64,000 nucleotides of DNA. It comes from Tragulus kanchil (lineage: Eukaryota; Chordata; Mammalia; Artiodactyla; Tragulidae). The translations under genes and the position numbers were made by a program. Below, in pieces: positions 24,863 through 36,906 of this stretch. Location: NCBI GenBank assembly GCA_022376925.1, contig JAIOJX010000025.1:10199141-10263140 (forward strand). Reading direction: 5' to 3'. The number at the start of each line of letters is the position of its first letter. Within the stretch, counting starts at the first letter, position 1. Under the pieces are notes generated by a model. It saw only the letters and a program-made list of their open reading frames with translations, searched no databases and was not told where the DNA came from.

Positions 24863-27050
24863 CCGCCAGAAGATTGTTTTCATATTAAAAACAACCAGGT
24901 AAACTATGGAGTGTTAGAGGTCCTGCTACGTTGGCACAAGTGGCATTAGCGAACCTGTACATTTTCTTATACAAGTAAATATTCAGTAAGGTAAAATATA
25001 AATGGCTGCAGGCAAAATACCCTAAAAGTATTAAAAAACATAATGAAGTTCTGAGCAAATTCGGGAGATGTGCACCTGTGTTTTATCTGTTACTGTAAGT
25101 ACTAGCAATGGTCCAGAGAATCAAAGTTGCATAAGTAAATTTCACTCATTGCTAGCTTTGGTAAAAGAAAGCAAAACAAGAAAAAACAATTTTGAGGGTG
25201 TTCTCCTCCCTGGCCCATCCTTCTAAATGATATGAGAGATGATAACATTTAAGGAAATATCCTAGGCTTTTGCCTGGGGAAAAGTCAGAGGTATAGAAAT
25301 TTCTCTAAAAATGGAAAGAGTCCTTTGCCTCTGGTCATTGGAATACACAGAATTAGAGGGAAAGGAAACCAACAGCAAAAGTAGCCTTCAGATAGCTTTT
25401 CTGGAGTGTTCATTTCCCCATGCTGATTGTCAATACCTCACTGCACACCAAGGCCTGGAGAGCAGAAAATATCCCTCTCTTTAATTTTTCTTCCTTCAAA
25501 AGGCCAAACATGCTGTCTTTGGACAGATTTCAATCCCACTTTATTTCATTAAAAAGTGAAACAAAATTACCATTTACGTCCTTGACAGCTAGCAGGTTTT
25601 ATGTGTTCTTACTACTCCTGCCAACTAGCAAAAGGTTTCATTCAACTCAGTCACGGATCCTTGGAGAGCTTCGAGTGTGGAGCCCGTCAAAACATTGTGG
25701 CAACAAAGGCACAGGAGCTGCAGGCGCCAGGGTATTATGCCAATGCATCGGTGTGTAGGAATTCATCACTTTTTAAAACTTCAAAAAGGAACTACAACAA
25801 AAGATCTGAGAGGGCTCAGATCACAGGGAGTTTCTGTGCCACTTGGGGTTGTTGATTATCTCTATTGAGAAAAATAGAAGGCAAACAAAGGCAATGACAG
25901 AGGATAAAATGGACGAATGGCATCACTGAGTCAATGGACTTGAGTTTAAGCAAGCTTCAGGAGATGGTGAGGGCCAGGGAAGGGAAGTCTGGAGGGTTGC
26001 AATGAGTCGGGCAAAACTGAGCGACTGAACTGAACTGATGGCCATGTTGCCGCCAGAAGATTGTTTTCATATTAAAAACAACCAGGTAAACTATGGAGTG
26101 TTAGAGGTCCTGCTACGTTGGCACAAGTGGCATTAGCGAACCTGTACATTTTCTTATACAAGTAAATATTCAGTAAGGTAAAATATAAATGGCTGCAGGC
26201 AAAATACCCTAAAAGTATTAAAAAACATAATGAAGTTCTGAGCAAATTCGGGAGATGTGCACCTGTGTTTTATCTGTTACTGTAAGTACTAGCAATGGTC
26301 CAGAGAATCAAAGTTGCATAAGTAAATTTCACTCATTGCTAGCTTTGGTAAAAGAAAGCAAAACAAGAAAAAACAATTTTGAGGGTGTTCTCCTCCCTGG
26401 CCCATCCTTCTAAATGATATGAGAGATGATAACATTTAAGGAAATATCCTAGGCTTTTGCCTGGGGAAAAGTCAGAGGTATAGAAATTTCTCTAAAAATG
26501 GAAAGAGTCCTTTGCCTCTGGTCATTGGAATACACAGAATTAGAGGGAAAGGAAACCAACAGCAAAAGTAGCCTTCAGATAGCTTTTCTGGAGTGTTCAT
26601 TTCCCCATGCTGATTGTCAATACCTCACTGCACACCAAGGCCTGGAGAGCAGAAAATATCCCTCTCTTTAATTTTTCTTCCTTCAAAAGGCCAAACATGC
26701 TGTCTTTGGACAGATTTCAATCCCACTTTATTTCATTAAAAGTGAAACAAAATTACCATTTACGTCCTTGACAGCTAGCAGGTTTTATGTGTTCTTACTA
26801 CTCCTGCCAACTAGCAAAAGGTTTCATTCAACTCAGTCACGGATCCTTGGAGAGCTTCGAGTGTGGAGCCCGTCAAAACATTGTGGCAACAAAGGCACAG
26901 GAGCTGCAGGCGCCAGGGTATTATGCCAATGCATCGGTGTGTAGGAATTCATCACTTTTTAAAACTTCAAAAAGGAACTACAACAAAAGATCTGAGAGGG
27001 CTCAGATCACAGGGAGTTTCTGTGCCACTTGGGGTTGTTGATTATCTCTA
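24678..27050. repeat. Tandem duplication D10, unit 1187 bp
   Basis: The first copy is 24678-25864 and the second 25865-27050. The only difference noted is one A lost from a run (25550-25556 compared with 26737-26742). The unit starts inside a BovB 3' end, so a BovB tail appears again at 25865-26040 without its upstream part. Confidence 0.9.
24863..25864. other. Unique sequence
   Basis: A few frames of 60-112 codons exist (for example 25420-25758, plus) but they resemble no family I know, have no supporting context and differ between the two displays of D10 only by an A-run indel. I do not call a gene here. Confidence 0.45.
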
Positions 27051-27837
27051 ATAGACATTCTAGATATTTAAAGTAAGAAATGCATCTTTAGGACAACACA
27101 TATAGTAAAAGAAATACAGGAATTTAACTACCTTCCATTACCAAAACAGAGAACAAGCTAACTTGTATTGGTTGACTGAAAATAAAACAGCACTGGAAAC
27201 ACAGCAGAATTTTGGGATTTAAAATATGTTTTTCTTTGATTAATAAAATATAGCTCTAATTTTCTATGAGGATGGAGGTGTGTTATGGGTGTATGGGTAT
27301 ACAATCATGAATTATAGGCTTCTTTATGTTATTTGATTGAGGAAATAAAAAACTGAATTAAAACATAGGCCCATAAGAGATGACCAATTTCAAGTTAATG
27401 AATTATGATAAAGTTTAGATCCTTCTTTCTGTGATTTTCTGTTGGCTTGAATAGGATCTTGGTTAATTATAATCATCACTAGCCTTGTGGTGAGAGACAA
27501 TACAAGAATAAGATTACTAAGTGTCAATTGCATTTTTTAGGCAAGATTAGTTTACAGAGATAGCAAATAATATCGTGTTGGAGACTGTGTAACCTAGCAT
27601 TTAGAGATCTACTCTTGAAGTCTCATTTCCTGAGTTCCCATCCCATTTTTGAGTAGGTTGACTTTAAGCTTATTACTTAATCTCTCTATGCCCTCAATAT
27701 CTTTATTTACAAACTAGAATAGAATAACCGTATCTACTTCATTGTTAGTGTGAAACTTAAATATGATAATGAGATAAAGTTATACATTATAAGCATTCAA
27801 AAATGTTGATTATAAATATTATTGTGTCATATGGTAG
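27051..27837. other. Unique AT-rich sequence
   Basis: No coding frame of note and no repeat recognised. Confidence 0.4.
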
Positions 27838-28007
27838 CTTTTTTTCCTAGATTTTAAGGAATCTCTATCATGGTTGTATCAATTTGCACTCCCACCAACA
27901 GTGCAAGAGCATTCCCTTTTTTCTACACTCTCTCCAGCATTACAATTTGTAGATTTTTTGATAATGGGCATTCCATTCTGTGTAAGGTGATACCTCATTG
28001 TAGTTTT
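27838..28007 (-). mobile_element. Old L1, part 1 (left of the nested L1)
   Basis: Minus-strand L1 ORF2 C-terminal DNA (plus strand contains cactcccaccaacagtgcaa). It stops at cctcattgtagtttt (27993-28007), where the younger L1 begins, and resumes at 36907 with the same 15 bases. Confidence 0.8.
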
Positions 28008-28337
28008 TTTTTTTTTTTAATTCTTTATTTTAAAGGTTTTACAGAGTTTTGTTGTTCACCGACATGTATGTCCCCAGATCAGTCATATGCGTATCCCTGG
28101 TCCCCCCCACCCAGTTCCCCCCATCCCACTCCTCCGGACCATCGCCCCAAGCCATTGTGAGCACTCCTATTCCTTTAGCACAATGACAATAGCTATCTTT
28201 TCCACACATGACAGTATAGGTTTCCATGTTACTCCCTCCATGCCTCCCCCTCCCTGTTTCTTCCCCACAATGTCCATATGTCTATTCTCTGTCTGTTTTT
28301 CCATGCGTTCACTGCGTTTGTTATCAAGACCATCCTA

Positions 28338-31300
28338 CTAGATTCCATATATATGTGTTAGTATACTGTACTTGTCTTTCTTTTTTTGACTTACTTCACT
28401 TTTTATGATAGGTTCTAGCTCCAGCCACCTCATTAGGACTGAGTCTTCTGCATTTCTTTTAACAACTGAGTAGTATTCCATTGTATATATGTATCAGAGC
28501 TTCTGGATCCATTCATTCGTCAATGGACATCTAGGTTGCTTCCATGTTCTGGCTATTGTATAGAGACCTGCAATGAACACTGGGGTACAGGTGCTTCTTT
28601 CAGATTTGATTTCATCAGGATATAGGCCTAATACTGGGATTGCTGGGTCATAGGGTGCTTCTATTTTTAGTTTTTTAAGGAATCTCCATACCATCTTCCA
28701 TAGAGGCTGTATCAATTTACATTCCCACCAGCAGTGCAAGAGGGTTCCCTTTGCTCCGCACCCTCTCCAGCATTTATTGTCTGCAGATTTTTTGATGATG
28801 GCCATTCTGACGGGTGTGAGGTGATATCTCATTGTAGTTTTAATTTGCATTTCTCTAATTATAAGCGAGGTTGAGCATCATTTCATGTGCTTTTGGGCCA
28901 TCTGTATGTCATTGTTGGAGAGGCGTCTCTTTAGATCTTTTTCCCATTTTTTCATTGGGTTGTTCGTTTTTCCAGTGCTAAGTTGTCTGAGTTGCTTGTA
29001 GATTTTGGAGATTAATTCTTTCTCTGTTATTTCATTTACTATGATTTTCTCCCACTCTGTGGGGAGTCTGTTGAGCTTTTTTGTAATTTCTTTTGCTGTA
29101 CAAAAGCTTTTAAGTTTCATTAGGTCCCATATGTTCATTTTTCTTTTTAGTTCCGCTATTCTAGTAGGTGGGTCAGAGAAGATCTTGTTTTGATTTATGT
29201 CCTTGAGGGTTTTGCCTATATTCTCCTCTAAGAGTTTTAGGGTTTCTGGCCTTACATTGAGGTCTTTAATCCATTTTGAGTTGATCTTTGTATATGGTGT
29301 CAGGGAATGTTCCAACTTCATTTTTTTTGCATGTAGCTGTCCAATTTTCCCAGCACCATTTGTTGAAGAGGCTGTCTTTGTCCCATTTTATATGTTTGCC
29401 TCCTTTGTCAAAAATAAGGTACCCATAGTGGCGTGGGTTTATCTCTGGGTTCTCAATCTTATTCAATTGGTATATATTTCTGTTTTTGTGCCAGTACCAT
29501 ACTGTCTTGATGACTGTTGCTTTGTAGTAGAGTCTGAAGTTGGGGAGGCTGATCCCTCCAACTCCATTCTTCTCCCTCAGGACTGCTTTGGCTATTCGAG
29601 GTCTTTTGTGTTTCCATATGAACTGTGTTATTCTTTGGTCTAGTTCTGTGAAGAATGTTATTGGAAGTTTGATAGGGATCGCATTGAATCTGTAGATGAT
29701 ATTTGGTAGTATGATCATTTTCACAATATTGATTCTTCGGACACAGGAACATGGAATATCTCTCCATCTGTTTAAGTCTTCTTTAATGTCTCTCATGAGT
29801 GTCTTGTAATTTTCTGTGTACAATTCTTTTGTTTCTTTGGGTAGGTTTATTCCTAGGTATTTTATGCTTTTGGTTGCAATGGTAAAGGGGAATGCCTCTT
29901 TAATTTCATTTTCTGATTTTTCATTATTTGTATATAGGAATGCCAGTGATTTCTGTGTGTTGATTTTGTATCCTGCGACTTTGCTGAATTCACTGATTAG
30001 CTCTAGTAGTTTTGTAATAGTGTCTTTGGGGTTTTCTATGTATAATATCATGTCGTCTGCAAAAAGAGAGAGTTTGACTTCTTCCTTTCCAATCTCAATT
30101 CCTTTTATTTTTTCCCATCTCTTATTGCTGTTGCTAGAACTTCCAGGACTATGTTGAATAGTAGTGGTGAAAGTGGACACCCCTGTCTTGTTCCTAATCT
30201 TAGAGGGAATGCTTTCAGTTTTTTCACCATTGAGGATAATGTTTGCTGTGGGCTTCTCATATATGGCTTTTATTATGTTGAGATAGGTTCCTTCTATGTC
30301 CATTTTCTGAAGAGTTTTTATCATAAATGGATGTTGTACTTTGTCGAAGGCTTTTTCTGCATCTATTGAGATGATCATGTGATTTTTGTCTCTCAGTTTG
30401 TTGATATGGTGTATCACATTGATTGATTTGCGGATATTGAAGAATTTTTGCATGCCTAGGATGAACCCAACTTGATCATGATGTATAAGTTTTTTGACGT
30501 GTCATTGAATTCTGTTTGCTAGGATTTTGTTGAGGATCTTGGCATCTAAGTTCATCAGTGAAATTATCCTTTTTTGTGTTGTATTTGCCTGGTTTGGGTA
30601 TCAGGGTGATGGTGGCCTCGTAGAATGTGTTTGGAAGTGTTCCTTCCTGAGCAATTTTTTGGAAGAGTTTTTTTTTTTTTTTTTTAAAGATTTATTCATT
30701 TTTTTTATTTTGAGGGGGTGGAGTGGGGAGGGAGGGGAGCAGGCAGACTACATCTATTGGTCTTTCATTTGCCTATTTTCATCCATCTTTGTTCTTTGGC
30801 CCCAGAGGGCCTCCCATCGTGGTGGCATCTGTTGTCACAGAGCACTGGCTCTGGGCACATGCGCTCCAGAGCTCCGGCTCAGTAATTGGACACATCGGTC
30901 CAGCCACTCTGCGGCACGTGGGATCTTCCGAGGTCAGGGATTGAACCGGCGCCTTGCATTGCAAGGCGGTGTCCTTACCCACTGGACCACCAGGGAAGCC
31001 CTGGAAGAGTTTTAGAAGGACAGATGTTAGCTCTTCTTTAAATGTTTGGTAGAATTCGGCTGTGAAGCCATCTGGCCCTGGGCTTTTATTTTGGGGTAGA
31101 TTTTTAATCACAAATTCAATTTCTGAGTTTGTGATTGGGTTGTTCAAAGTTTCTGTTTCATCCTGGCTCAGTCTTGGGAGATTAATCTTCCCCAAGAAAC
31201 TGTCAATTTCTTCCAGGTTGTCCAGTTTGTTGCCATACAGTTGTTCAAAATAGTCTCTTATAATCCTTTGGATTTCTGCATTATCTGTTGTAATCTCTCC

Positions 31301-32488
31301 TTTTTCATTTTTGATTTTGTTGATCTGGTTCTTCTCTCTCTTTTTCTTGATGAGTCTGGCCAGTGGCTTGTCAATTTTGTTTACCTTTTTGAAGAACCAG
31401 CTTTTTGTTTTATTTATCTTTACACTTGTTTCTTTCATTTCTTTCTCATTTATTTCTGCTCTAGTCTTTATAATTTCTTTTCTTCTGCTGGCTTTGGGGC
31501 GTTTTTGTTCTTCTTTCTCCAATTGTTTTAAGCAGAGGGTTAGGTCATCTGCTTCATATTTTCCTAGTTTCTTGAGGTAGGATTGTATTGCTATCAATTT
31601 CCCTCTTAGAACTGCTTTTGCAGTATCCCATAGGTTTTGCGCTGTTGTGTGCTCATTGTCATTTTCTTCTAGGAATTTTTTAATTTCTCCTTTGATTTCC
31701 TCAGTAATCAGTTGGTTTTTTAGGTATGTGTTGCTTAATCTCCATGTGTTTGTGTGTTCAGTGGTTTTTTTCCCTGTAGTTGATCTCTAGTCTCATTGCA
31801 TTGTGGTCCGAGAAGATGGTTGATATAATTTTGGTTTTCTTGAATTGACTGAGGTTAGATTTGTGGCCCAAGATGTGGTCTATCCTGGAGAATGTTCCGT
31901 GAGCACTTGAGAAGAAAGTGTATTCTTCTGCTTTTGGATGGAACGTCCTAAAGATATCGATGAGGTCCATTTTTTCTAGTGTGGCATTTAAGGCTTGTGT
32001 TTCTTTATTAATTTTCTGTTGGGATGATCTGTTCATTGGTGTGAGAGGAGTGTTAAAATCTCCTACTATTACTGTGTTATTATTGATTTCTTCTTTTATG
32101 TCTGAAAGTATCTGTCTTATGTTTGAGGTACCCCTGTGTTGGGTGCGTAGACATTCATGACTGTTATGTCTTCCTCTTGGATAGATCCCTTAATCATGAT
32201 GTAGTGACCCGCCTTGTCTCTTAGAATCTTCTTTACTTTAAAGTCTATTTTGTCTGATAGGAGGCTTGCTACTCCAGCTTTCTTTTGATTTCCATTTGCA
32301 TGGGATATCTTTTTCCAGCCTCTCTCTTTCAGTCTATGAGTGTCTCCAGGTCTGAAGTGGGTCTCTTGTAAACAGCATATATATAGGTCTTGCTTCTGGA
32401 TCCATTCAGCCAGCCTGTGTCGTTTGGTTGGAGCATTTAGTCCATTTACGTTCAAAGTAATTATTGATACGAATGTTCCTATTGTCAT
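28338..32488 (-). pseudogene. L1 ORF2 (endonuclease-reverse transcriptase), broken
   Basis: Translation starts at 32488 with an endonuclease N-terminus (LNVNGLN, CCLQETHF). Further endonuclease motifs (RIDHILG, SDHNAM) follow at 32036-31758. The start of the reverse transcriptase ([13 protein letters not shown]) is at 31597-31014. A SINE interrupts it at 30672-31001. The catalytic core with FADD is at about 30052-30063, with DAEKAFDK upstream. The thumb and C-terminal parts continue to 28494, with the zinc-knuckle pattern [16 protein letters not shown] near 28770. A stop at 28494 precedes the end of the family sequence at 28338. Several frameshifts, including a shifted stretch of about 20 residues just before the FADD block, and the SINE make it non-functional. 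Confidence 0.88.
30672..31001 (-). mobile_element. CHR-type SINE inside L1 ORF2
   Basis: Same orientation as the L1. The 12-bp target duplication tggaagagtttt lies at 30660-30671 and 31002-31013. It has a full head (plus strand, ccaccagggaagccc at its right end) and a long A-rich tail. It splits the reverse transcriptase region after the LLKLFQ motif, so it came after the L1. Confidence 0.9.
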
Positions 32489-32545
32489 CTTCTTAGAAAT
32501 TTGGGGTTTGATTTGTAGGACTTCTCCTACTCTTGTATTTATTGG

Positions 32546-33411
32546 CTATATCAGGGCCTTTAACACTTGTTGTAAGGCTGGTTTTATGGTACAGAATTCT
32601 TTTAGTTTTTGTCTGTCTGTGAAGCTTTTGACTTCTCCATCAATTCTGAATTAGATTCTTGCTGGCTAGAGAATTCTTGGTTGGAGGTTATTCTCTTTTA
32701 GCCGTTTAAATGTGTCTTGCCATTCGCTTCTAGCTGCAGGGTTACTGTTGAAAGATCTGCAGTTAGATGTATGGGGTTTCCTTTACATGTTATTTGTTGT
32801 TTGCTCCTAGCTGCTTTTAGTAATCTGTCTTTATATTTAGTCTGAGTTAGTTTGATTAGAATGTGCCTTGGTGTGTTTCTTCTGGGGTTTCTCCTGTATG
32901 GAACTCTTTGTGCTTCTTGGGCTTGGTTGACTATTTCCTTTCCCATGCTGGGGAAGTTTTCAACTATAACCTCTTCAAGAATTTTTTCATAGTCTTTCTT
33001 TCCCTCTTCTTCTTCTGAAACTCTTATAATTCTAATGTTGGTGCGTTTGATATTGTCCCATAGGTCTCTGAGGCTATTCTCAGTTCTTTGAATTCTTTGG
33101 GCTTTGTTCTGTTCTTCAGCACTTCTTTCCACCATTCTGTCTTCCAGCTCATTTATCCGTTCTTCTGTCTCTGATAGCCTACTGTTGAGGCCTTCTATAA
33201 TGTTTTTGAGTTCAGCAATTGAGTTGGTTGTCTCTATTTGCTTATTTTTCATTTCTTGCATGTCTTTTCTCAATGCACTAATTTCCTCTAGTTTTCTGTT
33301 TTTGGTGTTTTATATCCTCATTAGTATAGCTTTTCTGAATTCTCTTTCAGATAATTTGTCTATCTCCTCCTCTGTCATTTGAAGCGGTGTTTCTCTAGCT
33401 TGGTCCTTCAT
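32546..33411 (-). pseudogene. L1 ORF1 (RNA-binding chaperone), broken
   Basis: A start at 33411 opens MKDQARETPLQMTEEE. Codon 34 is a stop (TAA at 33312-33310). The same frame continues to 32698 with a heptad-rich coiled-coil segment (SRLSETEERINELEDRM) and the RNA-recognition part (NIRIIRVSEEEEGKKDYE). Near 32735 a frameshift moves the C-terminal domain to another frame, where it runs with further stops to 32546. The coiled coil and the RNA-binding part are recognisable family features. The product cannot be made intact. Confidence 0.82.
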
Positions 33412-33831
33412 GTGTGCAGTGTTTCTCTGATGTTTCATTATTAGGTTAACTTTTGGTTTCTTTGTGTGTGTCTGTGTGTGTGAAGTTCTTTTTCCCCCAC
33501 AGGCTTCTTGGTTGAATTCTCCCTTCCTTTGGGTTTCTGTCCTTGTAGAAGGGTTCAGTGGTTTGTGTCTTAGGTGGTGTTAGACCTTGTTTACAGGTGA
33601 ATAATCTCTAATGTTGTATGTTCTTTGATAGTGTGGGGTCTTGGAATCAGGGCTTCCACTCTGAGGATACTTGGTTTGATGATTGGTCAGGGGGTGTAGG
33701 CTCTATGTCTGGTTTGCTCTGGTGTTCTGTGATATTAGTTCAAATACTAGCATGTGAGGAACAAGAGGTGCATCCCTGATTGGTGACAGTCATAAAAGCA
33801 TGCATATGTTTTCTAACATAGTCGTAAGATA

Positions 33832-33850
33832 TACATACATACATACATAA
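33832..33850. repeat. Short CATA/TACA simple repeat
   Basis: About five acat units in the 5' UTR of the young L1. Confidence 0.85.
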
Positions 33851-34210
33851 CAATAACCACATCTTACCAGTCTTACAGAGATGAAGCATAGGAAAATTTT
33901 CTGGCAAACGATACAATCAAAGATGATACTTGCCTGAGCTCTGAATTAATTAAAATAGTGCCTGGAGAAATAGATCCAGGGCAATGTCCTGGCCTGGACT
34001 ATTACTATGAAAGCAATTTTTAATTAAGACATGTTGGGGGTGAGGAGGAGGAGAATGTATGGGTAATGAGAAGGAATAGATACGTCTTGGAAGGATTTTA
34101 TAGAGTTAGGTAGCAAAGATTAGTGTGTTGTATTGTTTAATGCAGCTGGAAGAGAATAGTGGAGACAGGAAGGTAGGAAATATTTATCTAGAGGATAGTG
34201 GTAGATAGGA

Positions 34211-36436
34211 GAAAGTTTTACATTTAGAACATAGAGGGAGGAAGCAGTGGAAAAGAGGAAAGAAAATTAGAAGCTTCCAAGAATTAAAATTTTTAAAAAA
34301 ATTAAAAATTAAAAATCAAAAAAACAAATTAAAAATTAAAAAGGGAAGAAAAACTTAATAAGAAGAGCCAAAAAAAAAATGAAGAAGAAACAAAAAAAAA
34401 ATCCAAACCTGATCAGTCTATCGAATAAACAAAACCGTCCACAACAAATAAACAAACAAAAAAAGCTAAATACTGTCCCTGGTTTTTATTCTCTCATCTG
34501 CCTGGTGGAAACCTATCTGCTCTTGATGGTGTTGTCTTGATGATGTAGTCTTCCCCTCACAGCACCAGTTGCTATGGTTTCTGTTTTTGTTTTCAGCAAA
34601 ACAAATGCTTTGCTGCGAGCTCAGGTGCTGGCCAGGGCTGCAGGCTGATCCCAGTCCGTCCGGCTGGGGCCCGTGGCACACGCAGTCCCGTGTTGGAGAG
34701 GGGCACGCCGGCTCTACCGTGCACCGGCCGGTAGCCTCCAATCCCTGTTCTTCTCCCGTCTTCCTCCGCTGTGGCTGCAGCTCTGGGGGTGCACGGGCTT
34801 CTCCACCGCCAAGTCCCAAAGGCAGGCACAAGCTTTCCTGTCCGGCTCAAGCCCGGTCCCTGGTCAGCAATCCATGGGCGACTTCCCCTCTCCGTTCAGC
34901 AAGTCCCCCACTAGGGGTGTTTGAACTTACCCGGTGCTAGGCAGAAAGTCGCGATTTTCGCCCGGCCAAGCGGCGCAATTTTCGCACTGGGCGCACCTTG
35001 TTCGGCTCTATCCAGGTCCCTAGGCAGCTCCCCGTGGGGAATTTCCTAATTGCGTTCTGCCTGGCCCTGCTCCAGTATCTTATCTTCGCAGTGTCTTAAT
35101 TTCTTCCAGCAATCCGGCCGGTTTTTTGGAATTTTCGTGCTGAGCGCTGCCTCTCTCCCTGATGCTCCACTCAGGCTCCCTTTTAGGGCACTTGCTAGCA
35201 TGCTCTCCATCGGTCTGGCGTGGGGTTAGGGTAGAGGGTTCTCAGAACAGTAGCTCCGGAAAGTTCTGGCTGTTCACTCTTGACCCTCGCAGACCTAAGG
35301 AGTTCTTCTGTCGGAGAATAGAGGAAAGAAAGATTTTACATTTAGAACATAGAGGGAGGAAGCAGTGGAAAAGAGGAAAGAAAATTAGAAGCTTCCAAGA
35401 ATTAAAATTTTTAAAAAAATTAAAAATTAAAAATCAAAAAAACAAATTAAAAATTAAAAAGGGAAGAAAAACTTAATAAGAAGAGCCAAAAAAAAAATGA
35501 AGAAGAAACAAAAAAAAAATCCAAACCTGATCAGTCTATCGAATAAACAAAACCGTCCACAACAAATAAACAAACAAAAAAAGCTAAATACTGTCCCTGG
35601 TTTTTATTCTCTCATCTGCCTGGTGGAAACCTATCTGCTCTTGATGGTGTTGTCTTGATGATGTAGTCTTCCCCTCACAGCACCAGTTGCTATGGTTTCT
35701 GTTTTTGTTTTCAGCAAAACAAATGCTTTGCTGCGAGCTCAGGTGCTGGCCAGGGCTGCAGGCTGATCCCAGTCCGTCCGGCTGGGGCCCGTGGCACACG
35801 CAGTCCCGTGTTGGAGAGGGGCACGCCGGCTCTACCGTGCACCGGCCGGTAGCCTCCAATCCCTGTTCTTCTCCCGTCTTCCTCCGCTGTGGCTGCAGCT
35901 CTGGGGGTGCACGGGCTTCTCCACCGCCAAGTCCCAAAGGCAGGCACAAGCTTTCCTGTCCGGCTCAAGCCCGGTCCCTGGTCAGCAATCCATGGGCGAC
36001 TTCCCCTCTCCGTTCAGCAAGTCCCCCACTAGGGGTGTTTGAACTTACCCGGTGCTAGGCAGAAAGTCGCGATTTTCGCCCGGCCAAGCGGCGCAATTTT
36101 CGCACTGGGCGCACCTTGTTCGGCTCTATCCAGGTCCCTAGGCAGCTCCCCGTGGGGAATTTCCTAATTGCGTTCTGCCTGGCCCTGCTCCAGTATCTTA
36201 TCTTCGCAGTGTCTTAATTTCTGCCAGCAATCCGGCCGGATTTTTGGAATTTTCGTGCTGAGCGCTGCCCTCTCTCCCCTGATGCTCCACTCAGGCTCCC
36301 TTTTAGGGCACTTGCTAGCATGCTCTCCATCGGTCTGGCGTGGGGGTTAGGGTAGAGGGTTCTCAGAACAGTAGCTCCGGGAAAGTTCTGGCTGTTCACT
36401 CTTCGACCCTCGCAGACCTAAGGAGTTCTTCTGTCG
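34211..36436. repeat. Tandem duplication D11 in the L1 5' UTR, unit about 1118 bp
   Basis: The first copy is 34211-35313 and the second 35328-36436. About six small differences, most of them one-base losses in homopolymers, crowd the last 200 bases of the first copy (35110-35313), while the first 900 bases are almost unchanged. Bases 35314-35327 look like a damaged copy of 34190-34210. It lies in the 5' UTR of the young L1 and could be mistaken for promoter monomers. Confidence 0.88.
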
Positions 36437-36472
36437 TCTAGCATCTGGTTTGTTATTAGTGTTTAATTTCTT

Positions 36473-36808
36473 TCTTTTTTTTTTTTAAAAACATTTATTT
36501 TATTTATTTATCTTTTGGGGGGTGAGGTCGGGAGGGACGGGGACAGGCACGCCGCTTCTATTGGCCTTTCATTTATCTATTTTCATCCGTCTTTGTTCTT
36601 TGGCTCCTGTGGGCCTCCCATCGCAGTGGCCTCTGTCATCGCAGAGCGCTGGCTCTGGGCGCATGCGCCCCAGAACTCCAGCTCGGTAATTGGACACATC
36701 AGTCCAGCCGCTCTGCTGCACGTGGGATCTTCCCAGGCCAGGGATCGAACCGGCGCGCCTTGCATTGCAAGGCAGTGTCCTTACCCACTGGACCACCAGG
36801 GAAAGCCC
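36473..36808 (-). mobile_element. CHR-type SINE inside the L1 5' UTR
   Basis: Flanked by agtgtttaatttctt (36458-36472) and agtgtttcatttctt (36809-36823), a 15-bp target duplication with one change. Full head and tail. Same orientation as the L1. Confidence 0.9.
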
Positions 36809-36887
36809 AGTGTTTCATTTCTTGATTAGTTCTGGTGATTCTGATGATTCTGTTGGGGAGCTGGTGAAATCTTCCCCTCATTCCTCC

Positions 36888-36898
36888 GCCATCTTGGC
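36888..36898 (-). promoter_or_regulatory. YY1-like site at the L1 5' end
   Basis: The plus strand reads gccatcttggc; on the minus strand this is gccaagatggc, within 20 bases of the L1 start. In human L1 a site of this core near the 5' end positions transcription initiation. Here the same role is inferred. Confidence 0.6.
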
Positions 36899-36906
36899 CC
36901 CCCTCT

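Larger units (their letters stand above)
28008..36906 (-). mobile_element. Full-length L1 inserted in an older L1
   Basis: Read on the minus strand, it starts at 36906 with a G-rich end and a ccaagatggc motif, runs through a GC-rich 5' UTR, ORF1 (33411-32546), ORF2 (32488-28338) and a 3' UTR, and ends in an A-run (plus-strand T-run 28008-28018). Both sides carry the 15-bp duplication cctcattgtagtttt (27993-28007 and 36907-36921). Two CHR-type SINEs lie in it and D11 lengthens its 5' UTR. Removing these leaves about 7.1 kb, a plausible full length for artiodactyl L1. Both reading frames are broken, so it is full length but not active. Confidence 0.88.
33412..36906 (-). promoter_or_regulatory. 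L1 5' UTR / internal promoter region
   Basis: This stretch holds the non-coding 5' part of the young L1. The 34560-35310 part is clearly richer in G+C and CpG than its surroundings, as L1 promoters usually are. D11 shows about 1.1 kb of it twice and a SINE interrupts it at 36473-36808, so the true length is about 2 kb. The function as promoter follows from L1 biology; no transcript evidence can be read here. Confidence 0.65.

Noticed and set aside
25420..25868. Possible small genes in overlapping plus-strand frames (112, 84 and 63 codons)
   Set aside because: Mutually overlapping frames with no family likeness. They recur only through D10, and the longest is altered by an A-run indel between displays.
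34466..36058. Frames of 83-123 codons on both strands in GC-rich DNA
   Set aside because: They lie in the L1 5' UTR, overlap on both strands and reflect the GC-rich composition.
28008..36906. Active L1
   Set aside because: ORF1 has a stop and a frameshift; ORF2 has several frameshifts and a SINE in the reverse transcriptase region.
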